Source of the DNA: Clostridium sp.
GTDB taxonomy: Bacteria; Bacillota; Clostridia; Clostridiales; Clostridiaceae
Reading direction: 5' to 3'
DNA: 64,000 nucleotides
NCBI RefSeq assembly: GCF_016650035.1
Contig: NZ_JAENWM010000005.1
Span: forward strand, 1 to 64,000
The notes under the pieces are model-generated. The model was not told where the DNA came from. It ran no database searches and was given only the letters and a program-made list of their open reading frames with translations. Of this stretch, positions 16,723 to 25,773 are shown piece after piece (positions within the stretch are counted from its first letter, which is position 1; every line of letters begins with the position of its first letter). The position numbers and the translations under genes are program-made.

Positions 16723-18132
16723 ACGGGAAGTGAATTAGAAAATCCAATAATAAGGTCATTAAAAAAACATAAAAAAATTGTTACAGGGATTATAATTTCT
16801 CTTTGGGCTTTACTTACTATATATCTTGGGATGGCAATATATTTCATGAATCATTTTTATTTTGGTTCTTCAATAAATTGCATTAGTGTTTCAGGAGAAA
16901 ATGTTAAGGTAGTAAATGAAAAGTTGGCTTCTGAGCTTCATACTTATACTATAAATTTAAAAGAACGAGAAGGTAAAAACGAACAAATTAGAGGGGATGA
17001 AGTCGGTTTAAGTTATAATTCAGATGGGCAATTTAAGAATTTTAAAGATAGACAGAATCCTTATAAATGGGTTTTAGCAGTTTTTAATACAGAAGATTCT
17101 CAAATGACAGAAGGAGTTAAATATGACAAGTTACTATTAAAAGACCGATTGGATAAGCTTTCTTGTTTTGATAGCAGTAACATAGTTGAACCTAAAAATG
17201 CTAGCTTTAAGTATACAGATAATGGCTATGTAATTGTAGGTGAAGTTGATGGAACGAAGGTAAGTAGTGACATTTTATATGAATATGTGGCGGCTGCAAT
17301 CCTTAAAGAGGAAACTACAATAGATTTGGAGTCAATTAATTGCTATGTTAAGCCGCAATATACTTCAAAATCTCAAAAAACTATAGATACTCTAAACACA
17401 CTTAACAAATATGCTTTTTCAAAAATCACCTATACTTTTGGAGAACAGAAAGAAACATTAGATGGTTCTACAATAAATAAGTGGCTTACGGTTGACGAGA
17501 ATCTTAAAGTCACATTTAATGAGAGTGAAGTCAAAAACTACGTAGATGTACTTTCAAAAAAACATAATACCATCGGCGCTATGAGAAATTTTAATACATC
17601 ACATGGAAAGACAATAAATGTTGGCGGCGGTGATTATGGTTGGTCCATTAACAGAGTTAAAGAGACGCAAGCTTTAATTACTGCCCTAAAAGCAGGTCAA
17701 ATTATAGCAAAAGAACCAGTATACATTCAAACTGCAATTTCTCATAGTGATAATGATATTGGGAATACCTATGTGGAAATAGATCTTACAAATCAACATT
17801 TATGGTTTTATAAAAATGGCACTCTAATATCACAAGGAGATATTGTTACAGGAAATGTAAGCTCTAATCATACAACACCAGACGGCATTTATAAATTAAA
17901 ATACAAACAAAAGGACGCTGTTCTAAGAGGTGCAGATTATGCCGCTCCTGTTAGCTTTTGGATGCCCTTCAACGGAGGTATAGGAATTCATGACGCAAAT
18001 TGGCGAGGTTCATTTGGAGGAAATATATATAAGACATCCGGGTCTCATGGTTGTATAAATTCGCCATACTATTTAGCAAAAGCAATCTTTAATAACATCG
18101 AGGCAGGTATCCCGGTTGTTTGTTACAATTGA
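16723..18132 (+). CDS. L,D-transpeptidase (YkuD) with peptidoglycan-binding domains; apparent ACG start
   Basis: The C-terminal YkuD domain (about residues 345-469) has the catalytic pattern GIGIHDANW and SHGCIN. Before it come two putative peptidoglycan-binding (PG_binding_4-like) regions. These enzymes form 3-3 peptidoglycan cross-links. The first ATG (16831) would start inside the membrane anchor (KKIVTGIIISLWALLTIYLG). The frame is open back to 16681 but has no ATG, GTG or TTG. A strong RBS (AGGGGG, 16711-16716) sits exactly six bases before ACG at 16723, so I infer initiation there. The conventional call would be 16831-18132. Confidence 0.8.
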   Translation, partial: TGSELENPIIRSLKKHKKIVTGIIISLWALLTIYLGMAIYFMNHFYFGSSINCISVSGENVKVVNEKLASELHTYTINLKEREGKNEQIRGDEVGLSYNSDGQFKNFKDRQNPYKWVLAVFNTEDSQMTEGVKYDKLLLKDRLDKLSCFDSSNIVEPKNASFKYTDNGYVIVGEVDGTKVSSDILYEYVAAAILKEETTIDLESINCYVKPQYTSKSQKTIDTLNTLNKYAFSKITYTFGEQKETLDGSTINKWLTVDENLKVTFNESEVKNYVDVLSKKHNTIGAMRNFNTSHGKTINVGGGDYGWSINRVKETQALITALKAGQIIAKEPVYIQTAISHSDNDIGNTYVEIDLTNQHLWFYKNGTLISQGDIVTGNVSSNHTTPDGIYKLKYKQKDAVLRGADYAAPVSFWMPFNGGIGIHDANWRGSFGGNIYKTSGSHGCINSPYYLAKAIFNNIEAGIPVVCYN

Positions 18133-18135
18133 TAG

Positions 18136-18165
18136 TGAGGCGGCATCCGTCGCCTCATTTTTCTT
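18136..18165 (+). terminator. intrinsic terminator of the L,D-transpeptidase gene
   Basis: TGAGGCG (18136-18142) pairs with CGCCTCA (18151-18157), followed by TTTTTCTT. Confidence 0.85.
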
Positions 18166-18243
18166 AACACGTTATTGTTACTTTAATCAAGATGAGTTAT
18201 GATTATAGATATCAATGGAATAAATTATATTGGGGGATAAAAA

Positions 18244-19008
18244 ATGTGGACTCGTGAACTCTTAAAAAATAGAGCAAAGGCAGTTTTAAAAATTTCTTAT
18301 TGGAATGCATTTATAGTTAGTTTAGTTTTAGCAATTATTGGTGGCACCAATAATAGTTCTATTGACATAAACAACTTCAACTGGAGTTTTGGTAATAAAA
18401 CACCAAGCAGTGGCTTTAATCCTTTTAGTGAAAATATTACTAGTATATTCCCATTTCTGCTTTTAATTACTTTCATGGCTGTAATTACAATATTTGTATT
18501 TGTATTTGCACTTCGTATACTATTAGGATATCCCATTGAAGTAGGTGGAAGACGTTACTTTGTGCAATCAGCACAAAATAATATAAATCTGAATTATTTA
18601 GGATATGGTTTTGGCTTTGGAAGGTATTTTAATATCATAAAAACCATGCTTTGGAGAAGTATTGTAACCTTTCTTTGGTTCTTGTTACTTATCATACCAG
18701 GAATTATAAAAACATATGCTTACAGAATGGTACCCTATATATTATCTGACAATCCAAACATTGATTACAAACGCGCACTAGAATTAAGTGATAAAATGAC
18801 CGACGGTGAAAAACTAGATATGTGGATATTAGATCTTTCATTTATCGGGTGGTATTTATTAGGTGCCTTACTATTTTTCGTCGGAGTACTATTTGTTATG
18901 CCTTATGAAAACGCTACAAAAGCAGAATTGTATCTAGAATTACGCCAAAATGCTCTGAATCAAGGTCTTTGCAGCTATGAGGAACTTCAATTAAAGCAGA
19001 CTTTTTAG
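18244..19008 (+). CDS. DUF975 family membrane protein
   Basis: 254 residues with about five membrane segments. The opening WTRELLKNRAKAVLK and the later GFGRYFNIIKTML and LLIIPGIIKTYAYRMVPYIL are the hallmarks of DUF975 integral membrane proteins, whose function is unknown. ATG after GGGGGATAAAAA. A GNAT gene follows after 45 bases and may be cotranscribed. Confidence 0.8.
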   Translation: MWTRELLKNRAKAVLKISYWNAFIVSLVLAIIGGTNNSSIDINNFNWSFGNKTPSSGFNPFSENITSIFPFLLLITFMAVITIFVFVFALRILLGYPIEVGGRRYFVQSAQNNINLNYLGYGFGFGRYFNIIKTMLWRSIVTFLWFLLLIIPGIIKTYAYRMVPYILSDNPNIDYKRALELSDKMTDGEKLDMWILDLSFIGWYLLGALLFFVGVLFVMPYENATKAELYLELRQNALNQGLCSYEELQLKQTF

Positions 19009-19053
19009 TTCTTTATGGATAAAAAATTATTTTTTTTTAAAGGGAGTTTTAAA

Positions 19054-19584
19054 ATGGAGATTACAAAAATAAACGAGTATGATATTGATGTTGAATTAGA
19101 AAAAAGAATACAAAGTTTACTCCTAGAGTGTTTTCCATATATCTATCCAGAAGATAGAATATACTATAAACAAATACCTCATTTTAGATATTTAGCATTT
19201 GACAAAGATATTTTGATTGGACATGTAGGCTTGGACTATAGAGTGATGAATTTAAATGGTATGATTATAAGGGTATTAGGCATTGTAGATATTTGTATAA
19301 AAGAAGAATATAGAGGTAATGGTCTAGCCTCTATATTACTGCAAACAATTGAAAGTTTCTCAGCAGCTCATAGTTTGGATTTTTTACTGTTATTTACTGA
19401 TATTGAACCATTTTATATAAAAAATGATTTCATATCAGTAAATAACACATGTAAGTGGACTAAAATAGATGAACATAAAACATTAGGTATCGGAGAAGAT
19501 ATAATTAAAGAGTTAATGATTAAGCAAACCGGAAACAGAGTTTGGAAAGATGGGTACTTAGATATGTTAGGTTATATGTATTGA
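19054..19584 (+). CDS. GNAT family N-acetyltransferase
   Basis: 176 residues. The acetyl-CoA-binding motif A is ICIKEEYRGNGLASILLQT (R/Q-x-x-G-x-G/A pattern), preceded by the usual central strands (HVGLDYRVMN). Length and the RVLGIVDICI strand resemble AAC(2')-like and small-molecule acetyltransferases, but the substrate is not evident. I chose the ATG at 19054, seven bases after AGGGAG; an in-frame upstream ATG (19015) lacks an RBS. Confidence 0.8.
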   Translation: MEITKINEYDIDVELEKRIQSLLLECFPYIYPEDRIYYKQIPHFRYLAFDKDILIGHVGLDYRVMNLNGMIIRVLGIVDICIKEEYRGNGLASILLQTIESFSAAHSLDFLLLFTDIEPFYIKNDFISVNNTCKWTKIDEHKTLGIGEDIIKELMIKQTGNRVWKDGYLDMLGYMY

Positions 19585-19650
19585 TTTTTATAATATGGTT
19601 TATATCATAAATAGTCAAATTGATAATATAAGTGATAAATATATAATTAT

Positions 19651-19683
19651 AAACCCTAAATTATTGATGAATTTAGGGTTTTT
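19651..19683 (+). terminator. intrinsic terminator after the GNAT gene
   Basis: AAACCCTAAATT (19651-19662) pairs with AATTTAGGGTTT (19670-19681), then TT. It could also serve the convergent sigma operon. Confidence 0.8.
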
Positions 19684-19708
19684 CAATTAAATTTTATTTA
19701 ATCCTTAC

Positions 19709-20467
19709 CTAATGAACTAAAACACTCATTTCACCTCCAGATCGATTCGTTTTAGCCTTTTCAAGTAGCGCTATAAGATTGCCACTTTCAATGTCTGCTG
19801 GTGTAACTGCACTTATATATACATATTTAGTTGAACTGTTCTGAACACTCAAGCTATAATTTTCAAAAATACAATCGTTCTTTACAAATGCCTCGTGGGC
19901 ATCCGTCAAAATTTTTGCCATTGCTTCCATTGAATTTTCTTTTGAATCAAGTCGGATTACAACAGTTGAAATCAGAAATAATTCTTTGTCAAATTTCATA
20001 TCAAGGGTTAAAGTGAGCATTGATTCTTCCCCCTTATCTGACTTACTATACATCATGGTAGTGTTTTTATCATACCCAAGATCTTTGGAAATAATATTTT
20101 TTGCAATAGCAGAATATTCCTCGGATAACCTTTCTCTTGTATTCCATAGACTTAGTACTCTGCTTTCATAATTATCCCATTGAACTTTACCGTTTTTATA
20201 ATAGACCGAGAATTTAGTATCAATACTTGTTTTAGATTTAGCCATTCCAATATATGATGTACCCTTAAATTCATAATATGCGTCTTCTATTTCAAGGTCC
20301 ATTGAGGAATAGTTTTTATCTACATATTGTTTAATAGCCTTATTCGCCATGCCTTTTGTAATTGGATTACCAACTGTAGCATTAGTAATCAGAAGTATAA
20401 AACCAATAAGCGTTAAAGCTATTATTCCCGCAATTATTTTAAAGGTTAGCCCCTTTTTACTTTTCAT
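19709..20467 (-). CDS. YfjL-like membrane-anchored protein of the ECF sigma operon
   Basis: 252 residues: an N-terminal membrane helix (about 9-28, followed by NATVGNPITKG) and an extracytoplasmic alpha/beta domain. The length and layout resemble YfjL-like proteins found in Firmicute sigma-factor operons. I chose the ATG six bases after AAAGGTG; an in-frame GTG lies inside that RBS. It is the third gene of the sigma/anti-sigma operon, five bases after the anti-sigma stop, so it may modulate signal sensing (inference). Confidence 0.6.
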   Translation of the reverse strand: MKSKKGLTFKIIAGIIALTLIGFILLITNATVGNPITKGMANKAIKQYVDKNYSSMDLEIEDAYYEFKGTSYIGMAKSKTSIDTKFSVYYKNGKVQWDNYESRVLSLWNTRERLSEEYSAIAKNIISKDLGYDKNTTMMYSKSDKGEESMLTLTLDMKFDKELFLISTVVIRLDSKENSMEAMAKILTDAHEAFVKNDCIFENYSLSVQNSSTKYVYISAVTPADIESGNLIALLEKAKTNRSGGEMSVLVH

Positions 20468-20472
20468 TATAT

Positions 20473-21003
20473 TCACCTTTCCTTTTTAAATGTAATTTTT
20501 AAAAGCATTGCAATGAGAACCCCAAGTAAGACTAAAACAGTATATATAGTACCGTAATATAATCCACTATATAGAAAAATCCATTCAAACCCATTTGGCA
20601 CTATTTCACTTATAGTTGTCCATAAATAAGAAACTATGAAAATTACAATAGGAGTTAAATACCATTTACGTTTAAGTGCTACCACGGAAACACCACCTAA
20701 TATAGGCATTATCATAAAATTATAAAACATTCCCATAGAATTTGAGAGTGCCACCCCAAGAACCCCCCCTGCCATAAGAATAATAATTTGTGTTACAAAA
20801 ATACTACGTTTCATAGCGAAAATTACCTTTTTATCTTTTATTGAAGATTGCATCGGGTTTATGACATCAAGAGTTTCAAATTCCGATTTACAGCTGGCGC
20901 AAGCTTTAATATGCTTATTCACTATTATAGTGCTATCATCACTTGCAACTCCATCTTTTACAAGCGGTATTAAATCCAGTATTACATTGCAAGATATATT
21001 CAA
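20473..21003 (-). CDS. anti-sigma factor with zinc-finger (zf-HC2) N-terminus
   Basis: 176 residues. The N-terminal 40 residues carry the HxxxCxxC signature (HIKACASC) plus an earlier cysteine, as in ZAS anti-sigma domains. Three or four membrane helices follow (about 68-165). TTG start overlaps the sigma-factor stop (TTGA), so the pair is translationally coupled. It presumably holds the ECF sigma factor at the membrane until signalled. Confidence 0.8.
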   Translation of the reverse strand: MNISCNVILDLIPLVKDGVASDDSTIIVNKHIKACASCKSEFETLDVINPMQSSIKDKKVIFAMKRSIFVTQIIILMAGGVLGVALSNSMGMFYNFMIMPILGGVSVVALKRKWYLTPIVIFIVSYLWTTISEIVPNGFEWIFLYSGLYYGTIYTVLVLLGVLIAMLLKITFKKER

Positions 21004-21488
21004 TATAGTCCCTCCTTTTCTAAGTTAGATTTAATATATTTTTTTGTACGAAAATCAACAACCCTTGCTGAGCTTTCTGATATATTCACTTCTTTGGCAA
21101 TTTCACCGTAGCTATAACCTTCAACTCGCATGTTTACTATCTTTTGAGTACGCTCATCTTTTGCCAGTAATAGAGTCTTTATTCTTTTTACGAACTCTTT
21201 TTTAATCAATTTTTCTACTATACTATATGATACATAAATTTCTAAAAGGTCATTATATTCAACTGTATGTTTTTCTTTCCTAATGCTTTGAAGCCATAAA
21301 TTTCTAGCTATAGAAAACAACCATGTTTTCACTGAAGATTGCCCCCTAAAGTTTCCAATAGATGATATTGAATTCACAAAAGTCTCTGACAATAAATCTT
21401 CTGAAAGTATAGGATTATGAGTCAGTGAAAGCAGATACACATAAACATCCTGCTTATAAGTTATATAAAAATTCTCTATTTGCTTCAC
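21000..21488 (-). CDS. ECF-type RNA polymerase sigma factor
   Basis: 162 residues: region 2 (LLSETFVNSISSIGNFRGQS and VKTWLFSIARNLWLQSIRK, the core-binding and -10-recognition helices) and region 4 (VEGYSYGEIAKEVNISESSA, the -35 helix-turn-helix). GTG start six bases after GGGGG. Upstream, TGTAACG followed about 17 bases later by GGCTA resembles an ECF-type promoter, so autoregulation is likely but not proven. Confidence 0.85.
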   Translation of the reverse strand: MKQIENFYITYKQDVYVYLLSLTHNPILSEDLLSETFVNSISSIGNFRGQSSVKTWLFSIARNLWLQSIRKEKHTVEYNDLLEIYVSYSIVEKLIKKEFVKRIKTLLLAKDERTQKIVNMRVEGYSYGEIAKEVNISESSARVVDFRTKKYIKSNLEKEGLY

Positions 21489-21582
21489 TAAAATCCCCCT
21501 TTCATATAATTAGCCACATTTTTTGTTAAAACGTTACATATATAAAAAACTATTTTAATTGAGATTACGATATATCACTTTC

Positions 21583-22929
21583 TTAATCAATAATTTGATC
21601 ATTATTCCATTTTCCAGACTTCATGTATATTATACACATCACAAGTGATGCAAATGTTGCTAACGGAGAAGCAAACCCAATTTCGTATAGCGTCATGCCT
21701 TCCATTTCACTCAAAATAAATGACAACGGAACACGAATTATAAAGGTAGCAATCAGACTGTGAATCATTGGGAATAAAGAATTACCACAACCACTGAAAA
21801 ATGAATTCATACTAAATACAAAACATACCAAGATACAGTCGATGCTATATGATTTTAGATATAATGCAGCTGTTTCAATCACCTCTGTATCTTTTGAAAA
21901 CAATGATGTCAGTGAAGTTGGATTCACTTGAACATATGCATAGAATATTATACCGAAAGCTAAAGAACATACCATTCCTATATACAAACACTGTTTTGCT
22001 CTTACTTGTTTTCTTGCTCCCATATTCTGAGCTGTCATTGCTGCAATGGCTGAAGCAAATGCAATTGTTGGAAGCATTGTAAATACAATTATTTTTTCTA
22101 CAACACCTACGGACGCAGATGCAATAAGTCCCATTTTATTAATAATTGCTGTAATTATTATAAAAGAAATATTAATTAAACCATCCTGCAATGCAATTGG
22201 TAATCCTAACTTAAATATCTTTTTTACCTTACTTTCTTCTATTCTAACATGACTACGATTAAATTCTAAGGTAACCCCCGTATTTTTTATGTAGAATATT
22301 CCAAGTATGAAGCTAATAGTTTGGGCAGCTATAGTAGCAATAGCAGCTCCTGATGCTCCCATATGAAAACCAACCACTAAAATTAAATCTAGGACAATAT
22401 TAATTATGCAAGCAACTGTTATAAAGAATAATGGTGCTTTTGAATTGCCGAGTCCTCTTAGAATGCCACTTAGCGCATTGTAACCGATAATAAACGGAAT
22501 ACCATAAGAACAAATAAGAATATACTGCTTTGTGTGTTCAACTGCCGCCATAGGCGTATTCATTAAATTTGTAATAGTCCCTGTAAGCAGAACCATAGTC
22601 ACAGTTAAAATAGCAGCCATAATACCAAATATACAAATGATAGTTCCAACTGACTCTGCAATATCTTTAGATTTTTTTGCTCCTAAATAGTGACCTATTA
22701 AAACGGTGCCTCCTGTTGTTAATCCAAGAATAACACCTGTGATTGTTTGCATAATCTGACTTCCTGTGGCCACAGCAGAAACTTGCGCTGAACTTGAAAA
22801 TCGACCAACAACTAGCAAATCCGCTGCACCATAAAGTGCCTGAAGCAAACTGGCTAATAAAAATGGTAATGCAAATTTTAATAGTGTGGGAATAACCTTT
22901 CCCTCTGTTAAATTGCTATGTTGTTCCAT
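21583..22929 (-). CDS. MATE family efflux transporter
   Basis: 448 residues, 12 membrane helices in two similar halves. N-terminal LPFLLASLLQALYGAADLLVVG and the repeat TGVILGLTTGGTVLIGHYLGA are standard MATE motifs. It exports drugs or metabolites using an ion gradient. The RBS is AGGAGG, eight bases before ATG. Its 5' leader contains a promoter, a short reading frame and a terminator hairpin, so expression is probably induced by attenuation. Confidence 0.9.
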   Translation of the reverse strand: MEQHSNLTEGKVIPTLLKFALPFLLASLLQALYGAADLLVVGRFSSSAQVSAVATGSQIMQTITGVILGLTTGGTVLIGHYLGAKKSKDIAESVGTIICIFGIMAAILTVTMVLLTGTITNLMNTPMAAVEHTKQYILICSYGIPFIIGYNALSGILRGLGNSKAPLFFITVACIINIVLDLILVVGFHMGASGAAIATIAAQTISFILGIFYIKNTGVTLEFNRSHVRIEESKVKKIFKLGLPIALQDGLINISFIIITAIINKMGLIASASVGVVEKIIVFTMLPTIAFASAIAAMTAQNMGARKQVRAKQCLYIGMVCSLAFGIIFYAYVQVNPTSLTSLFSKDTEVIETAALYLKSYSIDCILVCFVFSMNSFFSGCGNSLFPMIHSLIATFIIRVPLSFILSEMEGMTLYEIGFASPLATFASLVMCIIYMKSGKWNNDQIID

Positions 22930-22949
22930 AACGTATACCTCCTAAAAAC

Positions 22950-23001
22950 AAAAAAATGCTGGGTAAGACAGTTGATTTTACCCAACCATCTTATCCAGCA
23001 T
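22950..23001 (-). terminator. attenuator hairpin in the MATE leader
   Basis: On the minus strand, 5'-ATGCTGGATAAGA (23001-22989) pairs with TCTTACCCAGCAT (22968-22956), then seven T, and then the AGGAGG RBS of the MATE gene. An alternative stem TGGGTAA/TTACCCA would use the same 3' arm and break the terminator. The layout is that of a conditional terminator. Confidence 0.8.
22978..23001 (-). CDS. putative leader peptide MLDKMVG for the MATE gene
   Basis: ATG at 23001-22999 starts seven codons (MLDKMVG) and a TAA. They cover the whole 5' arm of the attenuator. A GGAGGG motif (23022-23017) lies 15 bases upstream, longer than ideal. A ribosome stalled here would cover the terminator arm and allow read-through, as in known antibiotic-responsive leader peptides. 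Translation is inferred, not shown. Confidence 0.45.
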   Translation of the reverse strand: MLDKMVG

Positions 23002-23035
23002 ATAATTATCTATATACCCTCCGATGAACTTTTTA

Positions 23036-23064
23036 ATCATAACACATGCTCAGAATGTTGTCAA
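23036..23064 (-). promoter_or_regulatory. consensus sigma-A promoter of the MATE gene
   Basis: Minus strand TTGACA (23064-23059), exactly 17 bases, then TATGAT (23041-23036). Transcription would begin near 23029, giving a leader of about 100 bases with the peptide frame and attenuator. Confidence 0.8.
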
Positions 23065-23288
23065 AAACGCTACTATCTTCCAAAACATTTAACGATAATA
23101 TGTTATATAATTGTAACAATTTTGTAATCTATGGAATACATATAAGTAGTAATATAAATGTATAGATATAACATCATTCTACATTGAGGTTTATAATATT
23201 ACAAATATGGACAAGCCTTATAGCCATGTTATTATAATAACTATTGTTAGTTGTTATTTACAAATAAGATGTTAAGGGAGTGGGGATT

Positions 23289-24215
23289 ATCAATAAAAAC
23301 AAAAGAATTAAAAAGAAAACTATAAAAACAAAATTATTCTTTAGCTGTATTTTTTTAATATTAATAGTTACCATCGCAATAGTCAAAATTTTTGATGAAG
23401 AAGACGTTAACGCAGAACCTGTAACTATAGCAGTTACTACTACAATTAATGGTGGATTACAAAAAAATAATAAAATCAGTAATAAACCAATAAAAATCGC
23501 TCCTGAACATGAAGAAGGCAAAAAAAATATTTATGATGCTGAAAAAGTAAGTTCCATAGCAAATTACAAAGAAAAAAATGCTGGCAAAAAAACAGCCTTT
23601 CTCACCTTTGATGATGGTCCATCTACTACCGTGACTCCGATGATACTAGATACTTTAAAACAGTATAACATTAAAGCAACATTTTTTTTGCTTGGGGAAA
23701 ATGTAGAGAAGAATGAAAAAAGCAAAGAATTAGTAAAACGTGAATTTAATGAAGGACATGCAATAGGTAATCATACTTATTCTCATAATAGAGGCAATAT
23801 GCTATTCCCAAACAATAAGGTCAATGTACCTGTTTTCATGAAGGATGTAAATAAAAACGATAAAACATTAAAAAACATCCTTGGTAATAATTTTAATACA
23901 AGGCTTTTAAGACTTCCAGGAGGATATATGTCAAGAACATATTATAAAGATCCAAATTTGCCAGAGCTTAATGCAAGACTTTCGAAAAAAAACATGTTTA
24001 GTGTAGATTGGAATGTTGAAATTAGAGACGCAGCAGGTAGGCGGAATAAAAGTTCAAAAGAGTTATTCGACATATTAAAGGAACAAGTTGGAACAACACC
24101 AAAAGTAATTATACTGATGCATGACACCTACGGTAAAATGCAAACCGCTTATGCATTACCTCGAATTATAGAATATTTAATAGATCAAGGATATGAATTT
24201 GGAATAATAAAATAG
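23289..24215 (+). CDS. polysaccharide deacetylase (NodB domain); apparent ATC start
   Basis: 308 residues: cytoplasmic Lys-rich start, one membrane anchor (about 17-34), a linker, then a NodB domain with FLTFDDGPS (motif 1, catalytic and metal Asp), GNHTYSHN (motif 2, metal His), LRLPGG (motif 3), and ILMHDTYG near the end. It probably deacetylates peptidoglycan GlcNAc or MurNAc. The only conventional start, GTG at 23280, directly abuts the AAGGGA Shine-Dalgarno. ATC at 23289 has normal spacing and gives I/M-NKNKRIKKK, a typical N-terminus. Confidence 0.8.
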   Translation: MNKNKRIKKKTIKTKLFFSCIFLILIVTIAIVKIFDEEDVNAEPVTIAVTTTINGGLQKNNKISNKPIKIAPEHEEGKKNIYDAEKVSSIANYKEKNAGKKTAFLTFDDGPSTTVTPMILDTLKQYNIKATFFLLGENVEKNEKSKELVKREFNEGHAIGNHTYSHNRGNMLFPNNKVNVPVFMKDVNKNDKTLKNILGNNFNTRLLRLPGGYMSRTYYKDPNLPELNARLSKKNMFSVDWNVEIRDAAGRRNKSSKELFDILKEQVGTTPKVIILMHDTYGKMQTAYALPRIIEYLIDQGYEFGIIK

Positions 24216-24258
24216 AGTACTAAATTTATACGCTCTAGCTGCATATAAATTTAGTACT
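24216..24258. terminator. bidirectional terminator between convergent genes
   Basis: AGTACTAAATTTATA (24216-24230) and TATAAATTTAGTACT (24244-24258) are perfectly complementary around a 13-base loop, with T-rich flanks. The stop codon of the minus-strand gene (24251) lies inside it. Confidence 0.85.
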
Positions 24259-25735
24259 TATTTATTTTCTTTTGCCAATCATCCACATAACTACCAGTAG
24301 CCCAATGTGACATTACTGGTATTTCTCCTGCTTTAAGCTCCAAAGTCAGCAAATTTTCATTGAGGTTATTTCCTTCTATACTAAAAGCCATTAATTTTGT
24401 AGAAGTTAGAACAACAACAAAGTCTCTATTAGGCGAAGAATAAGCATCCACTGCACTAGGAACCTTTGTTTTTATGATGTTAAAAGAAGGAAATAAATTA
24501 TCATATGTAGTTAAAGATTTAGGTGTAGCATAAGAAATATCAAAATCTACAAGTGAATGTTCGCTACTTATTTTGGTCTCCATTCTTCCTCTTAGTATCC
24601 AACGTCCATTTCTTCTTATTACACCCCAATTAGCATCCACATTTTTCAAGCTTTTTTCTTGAAAGTTTTTAGATATATCTAAAATTGCACCTGGCAAAGT
24701 GGACTTTTCTATTTCCCTTCCTAGTATACTTGTAAGTTTTATGGATTCTCCCATTAGATTATCTATTGGAAGTATTTTAAGCTGATTATTAGAGTAATCT
24801 TTTTCTAAATTATTGTTATTTACCCCTTGTATATTTTCTGTAGAAACATAATTACTACCTAAAAATTTAATAGTAATATTGCCTTCTGTTTTGCTGTACT
24901 TTATTTGCTTTGAATATATATCTATCGGTTTAGTAGGATCAATTGAATTAACTGGATAAGTCCAAAGTACACCCTTAGCAACTCCATTTTCTATTTTCTT
25001 ACTTATCCCTACTTTCCAAAATCCATCTTGCCTTGGAAGTAGCAAATCTTTAGTTTCAGAAATAGGAATAATTTTATCATTTACTGAACTAATCCATAGG
25101 GTTTTATATAAATATTTGCTCCCTCCAGCTTCTACTTTAGGGTTTTTATACCTTAGTCCAAGTAATAGTCCTGACTTAGATCTTATTTCTTTTTCTGCTT
25201 TGCTTATTAAAATTTTCGTATTATCTTCTTTATCTTTATTATGAGTAAGATTGGCACTAGTTTCTTTATCTTTATGAAAATATAGCAAAATGCCCTCATA
25301 TTTTTTTATCAAAGTTACATCATTAAGCTTTATGTACTCATCATAAAAAATATCATCGGAGTTAATGGTAATAATTTGAACATTATCATTTTGTATCCCT
25401 AAAGATTTAGCACTTATCTTTATAACATTCCAAAAGTAACTACTAGTGTCCACAGATTTTACTTTATATTTAGATTCCTTGGAGGTGTTACCATTAAAAT
25501 CAACTGTAGTTCCACTAAAATAAGCAACCTGTCCAATTAATTGTTTTGCCTTTCCCTCATCTATTGTAGCACCATCAATAGAAACATATTTTTCTACTAT
25601 CCAGCTCCCTTCTAGAGGAGATACAGTGAGTTTTTTATGTAATACTTGAGCGTTTAAAGTTAATCCTACATATTGACTCCATATAAAAATTATAATAGAA
25701 AATAGAATAAAAAATAAACATAATATTTTTTTCAT
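24251..25735 (-). CDS. hypothetical exported protein linked to a two-component system
   Basis: 494 residues with an N-terminal signal or anchor segment (about 4-28, LCLFFILFSIIIFIWSQYVG), no lipobox cysteine, and a long beta-rich extracytoplasmic part. An early LEGSWIVEKYV resembles the first strand of lipocalin-like domains. No catalytic motif is seen. It follows the kinase gene by 38 bases in the same operon, so it may be the signal-binding or output partner (inference). Confidence 0.6.
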   Translation of the reverse strand: MKKILCLFFILFSIIIFIWSQYVGLTLNAQVLHKKLTVSPLEGSWIVEKYVSIDGATIDEGKAKQLIGQVAYFSGTTVDFNGNTSKESKYKVKSVDTSSYFWNVIKISAKSLGIQNDNVQIITINSDDIFYDEYIKLNDVTLIKKYEGILLYFHKDKETSANLTHNKDKEDNTKILISKAEKEIRSKSGLLLGLRYKNPKVEAGGSKYLYKTLWISSVNDKIIPISETKDLLLPRQDGFWKVGISKKIENGVAKGVLWTYPVNSIDPTKPIDIYSKQIKYSKTEGNITIKFLGSNYVSTENIQGVNNNNLEKDYSNNQLKILPIDNLMGESIKLTSILGREIEKSTLPGAILDISKNFQEKSLKNVDANWGVIRRNGRWILRGRMETKISSEHSLVDFDISYATPKSLTTYDNLFPSFNIIKTKVPSAVDAYSSPNRDFVVVLTSTKLMAFSIEGNNLNENLLTLELKAGEIPVMSHWATGSYVDDWQKKINKY

Positions 25736-25773
25736 TTAGAGTCACCTCTTATACATTTTAATTGTATTATTTC

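Noticed and set aside
16689-16733. Short frame from ATG 16689 as a leader peptide of the L,D-transpeptidase
   Set aside because: It has no RBS of its own and ends in the RBS region of the main gene by chance; no hairpin supports a regulatory role.
22978-23040. A 20-residue leader frame starting at ATG 23040 (minus strand) in phase with MLDKMVG
   Set aside because: That ATG is part of the -10 element TATGAT, so it lies upstream of the expected transcript start and cannot be in the mRNA.
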